The notes beneath the pieces were generated by a model. It saw only the letters and a list, made by a program, of their open reading frames with translations. It had not been told where the DNA came from and searched no databases. A program made the position numbers and the translations under genes. Positions 44,003 through 52,128 of a DNA stretch of 64,000 nucleotides are shown here, in pieces; positions within the stretch are counted from its first letter, which is position 1; the number at the start of each line of letters is the position of its first letter. The stretch comes from Aquabacterium olei (lineage in GTDB: Bacteria; Pseudomonadota; Gammaproteobacteria; Burkholderiales; Burkholderiaceae_C), in NCBI RefSeq assembly GCF_003100395.1, contig NZ_CP029210.1, positions 558,001 through 622,000 of the forward strand, in the 5' to 3' direction.

Positions 44003-45289
44003 TCAGGCGATGCGGCGTACGCGTTCGATCACGAAGCCCGCACGGGGCAGGGCGGGCAGGCGGCGCATGTTCAGCGCAAGGCGCTGCACGGGCACGTCGA
44101 AGCGCATCACGTGCAGCAGGATGTCGAGCGCGAGGAGCATCAGCCGGGCCGTCAGGTCTTCGCCGGGGCAGCGGTGCTGCAGGTGGGGATCGCCACCGCC
44201 GTGCGGAACGAAGGCGGCCGATGCCGCCTGGCGGGCCCAGCGCTCGGGCGAGAAGGTGTCGGGCCCGGGCCAGCTGCGCGGATCGTGATTGGTGCCGTAC
44301 AGGTCGAACAGCGCGCGGCGGCCGGCCTCGAAGTGCAGGCCCTGCCAGTCGAAATCGGCACGCACGCGCGCGGCCACCGCCGGAAAGAAGGGGTAGTGGC
44401 GCCGAACCTCCTGCACGAAGCCCATGGCATCGGGACCGGATGCCGCTCCCGCGAGCCGGCTTTTCCAGACCGGATGCGTGTGCAGCGCGTGGGCCAGCAG
44501 CGTCATGTAGACCGACACGGCCACCGTGGGCCGCAGCACATTGAGCAGCTCCACGGCGGCGACGCGTGGCGGCAGCAGGTGGCCCTCCAGATCCCGGTGG
44601 GTGCTGATGGCGTGGGCCGCGGTGTCCGTGGGCAGGCGGGTGTGCCCGGTCCGCGCAGCGGCGATCAGCGGCGTGAGCCAGGCCTCGGCCTGGCGTCGGG
44701 CCCAGCGTGCATGCAGGTGGGCCACGGGGCCGGCCGCGGCGTCCTCGAAGAGTGCCACCAGCTGGGCGGTGCGCCGTGGCAGGTCGTCATCGGCCAGGGG
44801 CACCCCGGCCCATTGACACACCGCGCGCGCCAGCACGGGCTGCAGGGCCCGGTACAGCGAGAAAGGGGGCGAGAGGATCCAGTCGTGCAGGCTGGCCAGC
44901 CATTCGCGGCGGACCAGCTCGATGAGCCGCTGCAGGCGTTCGGGCGCCGTGATCGCCATGAACAGCGCCTTGCGGTGGCGATGCCGGGCGTGGTCCAGGC
45001 CCTGTACGCCCCCCTGGCCAAACAGCGTGCTGACCAGGGCAGGGGGCGCGGCCCCCTGTCGCTGGAACAGGCTGTCGTCGTAGAACAGACGGGCGGCCTG
45101 GGGGCCGGTCAGGCACAACGTGGGCTGAAGCAGCAATCGGGCCTCGAACACGTCGCTGCCCAGCAGCGCAGCCTGGCGGCCCAGGAATCGATACGGGTCG
45201 GCACGCCATGCCAGGGTGCTGTCCCACGCCGTCAGTTTCGGGATGCCGGTGCCGGCGGGCAGGGTGGGGGGATTGGAGGCAGGGCGCAT
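44003..45289 (-). CDS. Cytochrome P450, CYP152-like fatty-acid peroxygenase
   Basis: A 428-residue soluble P450. The heme-binding region reads FVPHGGGDPHLQHRCPGE with Cys374. The I-helix region carries RPTVA (Arg253-Pro254) in ELLNVLRPTVAVSVYMTLL instead of the usual acid-alcohol pair. Both are hallmarks of CYP152 peroxygenases (P450-BSbeta, SPalpha), which use hydrogen peroxide with the fatty-acid carboxylate as acid-base catalyst and need no reductase. None is encoded nearby. Product would be hydroxy fatty acids or terminal alkenes. ATG 45289 is preferred over a TTG at 45322. It is the last of three minus-strand genes. Confidence 0.85.
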   Translation of the reverse strand: MRPASNPPTLPAGTGIPKLTAWDSTLAWRADPYRFLGRQAALLGSDVFEARLLLQPTLCLTGPQAARLFYDDSLFQRQGAAPPALVSTLFGQGGVQGLDHARHRHRKALFMAITAPERLQRLIELVRREWLASLHDWILSPPFSLYRALQPVLARAVCQWAGVPLADDDLPRRTAQLVALFEDAAAGPVAHLHARWARRQAEAWLTPLIAAARTGHTRLPTDTAAHAISTHRDLEGHLLPPRVAAVELLNVLRPTVAVSVYMTLLAHALHTHPVWKSRLAGAASGPDAMGFVQEVRRHYPFFPAVAARVRADFDWQGLHFEAGRRALFDLYGTNHDPRSWPGPDTFSPERWARQAASAAFVPHGGGDPHLQHRCPGEDLTARLMLLALDILLHVMRFDVPVQRLALNMRRLPALPRAGFVIERVRRIA

Positions 45290-45337
45290 GGCGGAAGAAA
45301 GGCGTGCGCGCCCAGCCGGCAACAGGCGTGCCGCCCC

Positions 45338-45889
45338 TCAGAAGCTGCGGACCACGCGCAGGCTGATGGGCCGCAGGCGGGCCAGGGCCAGGCGCGTCTG
45401 CTCCGGGCCCACTGGGTGGACGACCACCGCCCATCGGCCATGGCGCAGCGCGCGGCGCACCCGGCTGATGACGCGTCCGTGGTCAGGCCGCATCGACAGC
45501 AGGCCCCCCACCAGCAGGCCGAACGTGGCACCGAAGCCGGCCATGCTGACCCAGGCCATGAACGGGGTGCTGCGGATGGCGGCGGCGCCGGACAGCCACC
45601 ATCCTGCGAACAGCAGTGTGCCGGCCAAACCGCCGAGCAGGCCCAGCGTGAGGTGGGCGCGCAGGATGGTGCGCCAGATGCCGCCCTGCTCGGGTTCGAC
45701 CTGGCGTGCGAGCAGATCGCGATCACGCAGGTTGCCGACCTCCGGGCCCAGCAGACGCACTTGCGGCGCGCTGAAGCCGGCCCCTTGCACCAATTGGCTG
45801 GCTGCGGTTTCTGCACTGGCGCGGTCCACGAACAGACCGGCCACCTTGGTGAGCGAACGTTCGCCGAACAGGGCCTGTTGCCATCGCAT
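45338..45889 (-). CDS. Membrane protein of unknown function
   Basis: A 183-residue protein. A soluble N-terminus (VAGLFVDRASAETAASQLVQ) resembles the stress-protein pattern that pairs with small membrane domains. Two hydrophobic helices follow (LTLGLLGGLAGTLLFAGWWL and MAGFGATFGLLVGGLLS), then a basic C-terminal domain with HGRWAVVVHPVGPEQ. A strong AGGAGG precedes ATG 45889. It lies 48 bases upstream of the P450 gene on the same strand. I recognise no named family. Confidence 0.7.
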   Translation of the reverse strand: MRWQQALFGERSLTKVAGLFVDRASAETAASQLVQGAGFSAPQVRLLGPEVGNLRDRDLLARQVEPEQGGIWRTILRAHLTLGLLGGLAGTLLFAGWWLSGAAAIRSTPFMAWVSMAGFGATFGLLVGGLLSMRPDHGRVISRVRRALRHGRWAVVVHPVGPEQTRLALARLRPISLRVVRSF

Positions 45890-45940
45890 GGTGATGTCCT
45901 CCTGCGTGCGAGCGGCAAGCGGCGTGCCTGCGTCAGGCAC

Positions 45941-47437
45941 TCAAGGGGGCGGCATCACGCTGGGGAGTTCGTCGGCCGTGATCGGCTCGGCCCATGCCTG
46001 CTGTTGTGCCAGCACGCCGGCATCGGCCTCCGACGGGTCCTGCCCCTGTGCGGCCCGGTGTGCCAGGCGTTGCTGCAGCACGGCCGGTGGCGCCTCGCAG
46101 TGCAGGATGCGGAAGCGGGCGCCGTGCTGGTCGGCCAGCGCGCGACAGGCCACCCGTTCGGCCCGGCGCAGGAAGGCCGCATCCAGGATCACGGGCCAGC
46201 CGGCTTGCAGCAGCTTGGCCGCGCCGTCCATCAGGTGGGCATAGGTGCGCTGCGTGGCCTCGGCGGTGTAGATGCCGCCGGGCACGTGGTCTTGCGAGCG
46301 AGCCTGCGCAGGCAGGCCGAACAGCCGCTTGCGCTCGACGTCGGCGCGCAGGCGGATGGCGCCGGTGACCTGCAGCAGGCGCAGGGCCTGGTGGCTCTTG
46401 CCCGAGCCCGACAGGCCGTGCGTGATGGTCAGCGTGGGCGGCGCGGGGTGGGCCAGCCGCTCGGCCAGGGCCAGGTAGTCGGGGCCGTCGGGCAGGGCAT
46501 CGGGGGGCGCATCCTGCGTGCGCAGCCGGGCCACCAGCGCCCGCACGGTGGCGCGGTAGACGAGGTCGGCGCGCAGCACGGCCACACCGGCATGGTCGCC
46601 GGTTTCATCCAGCCAGGCATTGAGCAGACGCCAGCCCAGGTCGGCCCTGCCATGGGCGGCCAGGTCCATCACGGGGAAGGCGATGTCGGTGATCGGGTCG
46701 ATCCATCGCAAGGCCGGATCGAACTCGATGCAGTCGAAGGCGGTCACCTCGCCGTCCGGCAGGCGGATGAGGTTGGCCAGATGCAGGTCGCCATGGCACT
46801 CGCGGATGTGGCCGGCCGCGTGCCGCGCCTGCCAGACGGGGCGCAGGGGTTCGATGGCCTGGGTGACCCAGCACTGCAGCGCCGCCACCCGGGCCGTGTG
46901 TTCGACATCGACCTGCGCGAGGCTGCCAAGCGCCTCGGTCAATGCGGCCGCGCGATGCTCGGCGGTGCCCCACGCGCGCTCGGCCGGGGCCACGGGGGCC
47001 GCCCTGTGAAAGGCCGCCAGCCGGTGCGCCAGGCGGTCGATGTCGGCCTCGGCCAGCGTGCCGGCGGCCAGCTGCTCGGTGAACAGGCAGCCGGGTGGAA
47101 ACTGCTGCATGCGCAGCACGGGTGAGAGTGCGGGCCCCGTGCCGTCGATGCCTGGCTCATCGGGTGAGCCCGTGATGTTGCGCACGTCGAGGTAGAGGCG
47201 GGGCGCCAGCCGCTGGTTCAGCGTGCATTCGGCCTCGCACAGGGCGCGTCGGGTGGCGGTGGTGCGCGCATCCAGAAACGGCAGGTGCACGGGCTTCTTG
47301 ATCTTCCACGCGTGGGTGCCGTCCAGCAGCACCCACGAGATGTGGGTTTCGATCAGCCGCGCGGACCAGCGCCGCTGCAGGGCGTGCACGGCCCGTGCGA
47401 TCGCCTCCGCCGTGGGTTCGCTCATCGGATCGGTCAT
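45941..47437 (-). CDS. APH-like kinase fused to P-loop ATPase
   Basis: A 498-residue two-domain protein. Residues 1-330 resemble aminoglycoside phosphotransferase folds: CHGDLHLANLI near 210 is the catalytic loop and FDCIEFDPALRWIDPITDIA the metal-binding loop. The second domain opens with THGLSGSGKSHQALRLL (Walker A near residue 340) and resembles gluconate- or zeta-toxin-like small-molecule kinases. This fusion is a widespread hypothetical kinase family (COG0645/COG2187-like); substrate unknown and antibiotic resistance not implied. GGAG lies five bases before ATG 47437. It is divergent from the helicase with 44 bases between starts. Confidence 0.83.
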   Translation of the reverse strand: MTDPMSEPTAEAIARAVHALQRRWSARLIETHISWVLLDGTHAWKIKKPVHLPFLDARTTATRRALCEAECTLNQRLAPRLYLDVRNITGSPDEPGIDGTGPALSPVLRMQQFPPGCLFTEQLAAGTLAEADIDRLAHRLAAFHRAAPVAPAERAWGTAEHRAAALTEALGSLAQVDVEHTARVAALQCWVTQAIEPLRPVWQARHAAGHIRECHGDLHLANLIRLPDGEVTAFDCIEFDPALRWIDPITDIAFPVMDLAAHGRADLGWRLLNAWLDETGDHAGVAVLRADLVYRATVRALVARLRTQDAPPDALPDGPDYLALAERLAHPAPPTLTITHGLSGSGKSHQALRLLQVTGAIRLRADVERKRLFGLPAQARSQDHVPGGIYTAEATQRTYAHLMDGAAKLLQAGWPVILDAAFLRRAERVACRALADQHGARFRILHCEAPPAVLQQRLAHRAAQGQDPSEADAGVLAQQQAWAEPITADELPSVMPPP

Positions 47438-47481
47438 CAGGGCTCCACGGGATCTGACCCGACTGTACACTCGCGCCCGTC

Positions 47482-49818
47482 ATGCCCCACGCTCCCGACA
47501 CGGCGCCCGCGGCGCCTTCCGGCACGCCGACGTACACCGTCGCGGTGCGCACGCTGTGCGCCTTCACTGCACGCGCTGGCGACCTGGATCTGCGCTTCAC
47601 GCCCGCGCCGACCGCGCTGGAAGGCCAGGAGGGCCATGCCCTGGTGGCCGCCCGGCGCGGTGCGGGCTGGCAGGCCGAGCGCCCCTTGAGCGGCACCCTC
47701 GGCGCGCTGACGGTGCGCGGCCGGGCCGACGGGTGGGATGCCACCCGCGGCCGCCTCGAAGAGATCAAGACGCACAAGGGCCGGCTGGACGACCAGCCCG
47801 CCAACCACCGGGCCTTGCACCGCGCGCAGTTGCGCGTGTACGGCGCGCTGCTGTGCGCCGAGCTCGGCCTGCCCGAGGTGGAACTGGCGCTGGTCTACGT
47901 GGACGTGGCCTCGCAGCAGGAAACCGTGATCATCGAGCGCGCGTCGGCCGCCACGCTGCAGGCCGAGCTGGAAGAGCGCGCCGGCCGCTTTGCCGCCTGG
48001 GCTGCGCAGGAAGCCGCACACCGGTCGGCGCGGGATGCCGCCCTGCATGCGCTCGCGTTTCCGCATGCGGGCTTTCGCACCGGGCAGCGTGAACTGGCCG
48101 AGGCGGTGTACCGTGCTGCAGTGCGGGGGCGCTGCCTGCTCGCGCAGGCGCCCACGGGCATCGGCAAGACGGTGGGCACGCTGTTCCCACTGCTCAAGGC
48201 CATGCCGGTCCAGCGCATCGACAAGGTGTTTGCGCTGAGTGCCAAGAGCGCGGGCAAGGGGCTGTTCCTTGAATCGCTGGCCCAGCTGCAACCCCCGGGC
48301 GAGCCGGGCGCGCGCCTGCGTGTGCTCGAACTCGTGGCGCGCGACAAGGCGTGCGAACACCCGGACAAGGCCTGCCACGGCGATTCCTGTCCGCTGGCGC
48401 GTGGCTTCTACGACCGCCTGGCCGCGGCCCGGCAGGCCGCCATGGCCTTGCCGCAGATGGACCGCGACAGCGTTCGGACGCTGGCCCTGGCGCATGGGCT
48501 GTGCCCCTACTACCTGGCGCAGGAGCTGGCCCGTTGGGCCGATGCGGTGGTGGGCGACTACCACTACTGGTTCGACGTGCACGCCCTGCTGCATGCCTTG
48601 ACGCAGACCGAAGGCTGGCGCGTGGGCGTGTTGGCCGACGAGGCGCACAACCTGATCGACCGGGCGAGGGGCATGTACTCGGCCGCGCTGTCGCAAACGG
48701 CCCTGCGGGGCCTGCGCACGGTGGCGCCCGCGGCGCTGAAGGGCACGCTGAGTCGGCTTCAGCGGGCGTGGGGCACGCTCAACCAGGCGCTCGACGCCAC
48801 CGACGCCGCCCCCGGCGACTGGCGCGTGCTGCCCGACCTGCCCACCCGCTGGCTGAGCGCGCTGCAGCAGACGGTGGCCGACATTGGCGCCTGGCAGGCC
48901 GACCACCCCACCGAGGTCGAGCCGCTGCTGCAGCGCTTCTACCTCGATGCCATCGGCTTCGTGCGCCTGGCCGAGACGCACGGCCCGCACGCCATGGTCG
49001 ACCTGGGCCTCGAGCCCGGCAGCACCGGCGCCCGGCGCAGCACCACGCTGACGCTGCGCAACGTGCTGCCCGCCCCCTATCTGCAACCGCGGTTTGCGGC
49101 CGCGCACACGGTCACGCTGTTTTCGGCCACATTGCAGCCGCCGGCGCACCACCTGCGCCTGCTCGGTCTGCCTGGCGACACGGTGGTGATGGAGGTGCCC
49201 ACGCCATTCCGCGCCGAGCAATTGCAGGTGCGCGTGGCTGCCGGCCTGAGCACGCGCTGGAAGGACCGTGCCGCCTCACTGCCCGGCATCGTGGCCCTCA
49301 TGGCCGACACCTGGCGCCGGCACCCGGGCAACCACCTGGCCTTTTTCAGCAGCCACGATTACCTGCAGCAGGTGGCCGATGCCTTCGAGCGGGCTCACCC
49401 CGACATCCCCGTGTGGCGACAGGCTCGCCGCATGAGCGAGCCCGAACAGGCCGCCTTTCTGCAGCGTTTCCAGCCCGAAGGGCAGGGCATCGGTTTCGCG
49501 GTGCTGGGCGGCGCCTTTGCCGAAGGCGTCGACCTGCCGGGCCGGCGCCTCATCGGCGCCTTCATCGCCACGCTGGGCCTGGCGCAGGTCAACCCCGTCA
49601 ACGAGGCGCTGCGCGAGCGGCTGGATGCGCTGCTCGGGCCGGGGCAGGGGCACGATGCCGTCTACCTCCACCCGGGCATCCAGAAGGTGGTGCAGGCCGC
49701 CGGCCGCGTGATCCGCACGCCGGACGACCAGGGCACCGTGGTGCTGATGGACGACCGCTACGGCCGCCGCGCAGTGCAGCGGCTGTTGCCGTCGTGGTGG
49801 CGTATCGAGCGCGCCTGA
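47482..49818 (+). CDS. PD-(D/E)XK nuclease--XPD/DinG-type helicase fusion
   Basis: A 778-residue DNA helicase. The N-terminal 130 residues form a PD-(D/E)XK nuclease-like domain: GRADGWD (Asp83), EEIKTHKG (Glu94, Lys96) and AQLRVYGALL (Gln116, Tyr120). The superfamily 2 helicase follows with Walker A APTGIGKTVG near 225. Four cysteines (291, 298, 303, 341) fit the Fe-S domain of XPD/DinG helicases. DEAHN is near 385, and the C-terminal half has FSATLQPP and VIRTPDDQGTVVLMDDRYG. It probably unwinds 5'-3' and cleaves branched or damaged DNA. Short divergent gap to the kinase gene. Confidence 0.88.
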   Translation: MPHAPDTAPAAPSGTPTYTVAVRTLCAFTARAGDLDLRFTPAPTALEGQEGHALVAARRGAGWQAERPLSGTLGALTVRGRADGWDATRGRLEEIKTHKGRLDDQPANHRALHRAQLRVYGALLCAELGLPEVELALVYVDVASQQETVIIERASAATLQAELEERAGRFAAWAAQEAAHRSARDAALHALAFPHAGFRTGQRELAEAVYRAAVRGRCLLAQAPTGIGKTVGTLFPLLKAMPVQRIDKVFALSAKSAGKGLFLESLAQLQPPGEPGARLRVLELVARDKACEHPDKACHGDSCPLARGFYDRLAAARQAAMALPQMDRDSVRTLALAHGLCPYYLAQELARWADAVVGDYHYWFDVHALLHALTQTEGWRVGVLADEAHNLIDRARGMYSAALSQTALRGLRTVAPAALKGTLSRLQRAWGTLNQALDATDAAPGDWRVLPDLPTRWLSALQQTVADIGAWQADHPTEVEPLLQRFYLDAIGFVRLAETHGPHAMVDLGLEPGSTGARRSTTLTLRNVLPAPYLQPRFAAAHTVTLFSATLQPPAHHLRLLGLPGDTVVMEVPTPFRAEQLQVRVAAGLSTRWKDRAASLPGIVALMADTWRRHPGNHLAFFSSHDYLQQVADAFERAHPDIPVWRQARRMSEPEQAAFLQRFQPEGQGIGFAVLGGAFAEGVDLPGRRLIGAFIATLGLAQVNPVNEALRERLDALLGPGQGHDAVYLHPGIQKVVQAAGRVIRTPDDQGTVVLMDDRYGRRAVQRLLPSWWRIERA

Positions 49819-49833
49819 GTCACATCGCCGTGC

Positions 49834-50985
49834 TCACAGCGCGGCGCGGTAGATCTCGCAGACCTCTTCGAACGTGGGCTGCACCGGGTTGGTGGCGCCA
49901 CATGCGTCCTTCATCGCGTTCGCGGCCAGCGTCGGGATGTCGGCCTCCCTGGCGCCCAGTTCGCCCGTGCCGGAGGGGATGCCGACATCGCGCGCCAGTT
50001 CGCGAATGGCCTGCAGCGCGCAATCGGCGCCCGCCTGTGCATCGAGCCCGCGCACATCCACGCCCAGCGCCTGCCCCACATCGGCCAGCCGGCGGCCCGC
50101 TACCCGCGCGTTGAAGGCCTGCACGTGCGGCAGCAGGATGGCGTTGCACACGCCGTGGGGCAGATCGTAGAAGCCGCCGAGCTGGTGGGCCATCGCATGC
50201 ACATAACCCAGCGAGGCATTGTTGAACGCCATGCCGGCCAGGAACTGCGCATAGGCCATCTGCTCGCGGGCAATCAGGTCGTCACCGTGCTGCACGGCCT
50301 GGCGCAGGTGGCGGCCCACCAGCGTGATGGCCTGCAGGGCGCAGGCGTCGGTGATCGGTGTGGCCGCGGTCGACACATAGGCCTCGATGGCGTGCGTCAG
50401 CGCGTCCATGCCGGTGGCGGCCGTGAGTGCCGCGGGCATGCCGGCCATCAGTTCCGGGTCGTTGACCGACAGCACCGGCGTCGTGTGCTTGTCGACAATG
50501 GCCATCTTCACGTGGCGGCGGTCGTCGGTGATGATGCAGAAGCGGGTCATCTCGCTGGCCGTGCCGGCCGTGGTGTTGATGGCCACCAGCGGCAGTTGCG
50601 GTTTGGCCGACTTGTCCACGCCTTCGTAGTCGGTGATGTGGCCGCCGTTGGCCGCCACCAGGGCAATCGCCTTGGCGCAGTCATGCGGCGAGCCGCCGCC
50701 CAGCGAGATCACGGCATCGCAGCCACTGCTTTGCAGCAGCGCCAGGCCGTCTTCCACGTTGGCCACATTCGGGTTGGGCTTGACGTGATCGAAGACGACC
50801 GAAGTGACGCCGTGCTGACCCAGCAGTTCGGTGACGCGCCCCACCAGTCCCGTGCGCACCAGCGGCGCGTCGGTGACAACCAGGGCCTTGCGCCAGCCGC
50901 GCTCGGCAATCTGCTGCACTGCGTCGGTCAGGCAACCTCGGCCCATGAGGTTGACGCTGGGGATGAAGAAGGTGGTGGTGCTCAT
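49834..50985 (-). CDS. Iron-containing alcohol dehydrogenase
   Basis: A 383-residue group III alcohol dehydrogenase. NAD-binding residues are in [16 protein letters not shown] and [16 protein letters not shown]. The iron ligands are in [12 protein letters not shown] (Asp/His region), [20 protein letters not shown]. Length is typical of AdhB/YiaY enzymes that interconvert primary alcohols and aldehydes. AGGAGG lies eight bases before ATG 50985. It is divergent from the deacetylase gene over a 208-base gap. Confidence 0.93.
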   Translation of the reverse strand: MSTTTFFIPSVNLMGRGCLTDAVQQIAERGWRKALVVTDAPLVRTGLVGRVTELLGQHGVTSVVFDHVKPNPNVANVEDGLALLQSSGCDAVISLGGGSPHDCAKAIALVAANGGHITDYEGVDKSAKPQLPLVAINTTAGTASEMTRFCIITDDRRHVKMAIVDKHTTPVLSVNDPELMAGMPAALTAATGMDALTHAIEAYVSTAATPITDACALQAITLVGRHLRQAVQHGDDLIAREQMAYAQFLAGMAFNNASLGYVHAMAHQLGGFYDLPHGVCNAILLPHVQAFNARVAGRRLADVGQALGVDVRGLDAQAGADCALQAIRELARDVGIPSGTGELGAREADIPTLAANAMKDACGATNPVQPTFEEVCEIYRAAL

Positions 50986-51121
50986 CGGTGGGGCCTCCTG
51001 GGTCCGTTCTATGGGGTGTTGAGTCAGGGGACCTTAGCGGCGTGCGCAACGCAGGGTTTTGACCTGGCGCACACCTTGATGGCGCTTGACGGCGTGCCCG
51101 GTGCTGTGTCAATTTGAGGCA

Positions 51122-51149
51122 TTGCGTTTCAGACCCCCCGTCCTAAACT
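51122..51149 (+). promoter_or_regulatory. Putative sigma70-type promoter of the deacetylase gene
   Basis: TTGCGT and TAAACT separated by 16 bases, ending 45 bases before the ATG at 51194. Read by eye; moderate match only. Confidence 0.35.
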
Positions 51150-51193
51150 GGTCTTCACAAGGAGCCGCCAAGACGGCCCGAAGGAGACTTTTC

Positions 51194-52120
51194 ATGCTGG
51201 CTGCCTACATCACGCACGCCGACTGCGCCCGTCACGAGATGGGCCCGCAGCACCCGGAGTGTCCCGAGCGCCTCGGCGCGATCAACGACCAGTTGCTGGT
51301 CAAGGGCCTGCTGGACTACATGCTGCCGTACGACGCGCCGCTGGCCACCGAAGAGCAGCTGGGCCGCGCGCACTCCAGCCTGTACGTGCAGGAGCTGATG
51401 GCCATGGCGCCCACCGAGGGCCATGTGCAGGTCGACCCGGACACCAGCATGAACCCGCACACGCTGAAGGCCGCCTTGCGGGCTGCCGGGGCCGCGGTGC
51501 AGGCCACCGACCTGGTGCTCGCCGGCGAGGTGCCCGCCGCGTTCTGCGCCGTGCGCCCGCCCGGGCACCATGCCGAGCGTGCCGCGGCCATGGGCTTCTG
51601 TTTCTTCAACAACGTGGCGGTCGGCATCCGTCATGCGCTGGACGTCCACGGCCTCGAACGGGTGGCCCTGATCGACTTTGACGTGCATCACGGCAATGGC
51701 AGCGAAGACATCTTCCGTGGCGACAGCCGGGTGCTGATGTGTTCCATCTATGAAAAAGGGCTCTATCCTTTCAATGGCGAGAACGCGGTCGGCCCGAACA
51801 TGGTCAACGTGGGCTTGCCGACGCGGTCGGGCAGCGATGCCTTCCGCGATGCCGTACTGACCCACTGGATTCCGGCCCTCGATGCCTTCCGCCCGCAACT
51901 CATCTACATCTCCGCCGGCTTTGACGCCCACCGCGAAGACGACATGGGCAACCTGGGCCTGGTCGAAGCCGATTACGAATGGGTCACGCAGCAGCTCCTG
52001 GCCGTGGCCAAACGCCATGGTCAGGGGCGTGTCATCTCATGCCTGGAGGGCGGCTACGTGCTCAGCCCCCTGGGTCGTTCGGCAGCCGCACACGTCAAGG
52101 CCTTGATCGGTGCGGACTGA
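51194..52120 (+). CDS. Histone deacetylase family protein (AcuC/HDAC-like)
   Basis: A 308-residue zinc hydrolase of the arginase/HDAC fold. Active-site motifs are complete: RPPGHHAERAAAMGFCFFNN (the two catalytic His), IDFDVHHGNG (zinc Asp and His), SAGFDAHRED (second zinc Asp) and LEGGYVLS (Tyr-like loop). Bacterial members remove acetyl groups from lysines, polyamines or small amides. AAGGAG at 51181-51186 sets the ATG. The next gene, eight bases on, is a Pat-like acetyltransferase, which favours a protein-lysine substrate. Confidence 0.92.
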   Translation: MLAAYITHADCARHEMGPQHPECPERLGAINDQLLVKGLLDYMLPYDAPLATEEQLGRAHSSLYVQELMAMAPTEGHVQVDPDTSMNPHTLKAALRAAGAAVQATDLVLAGEVPAAFCAVRPPGHHAERAAAMGFCFFNNVAVGIRHALDVHGLERVALIDFDVHHGNGSEDIFRGDSRVLMCSIYEKGLYPFNGENAVGPNMVNVGLPTRSGSDAFRDAVLTHWIPALDAFRPQLIYISAGFDAHREDDMGNLGLVEADYEWVTQQLLAVAKRHGQGRVISCLEGGYVLSPLGRSAAAHVKALIGAD

Positions 52121-52128
52121 CTCTGCAC

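Noticed and set aside
44111..47125. 1004-codon open frame on the plus strand
   Set aside because: Antisense to the P450, membrane and kinase genes. High-G+C codon bias keeps the opposite frame open; composition is Gly/Gln/Arg-rich with no domain.
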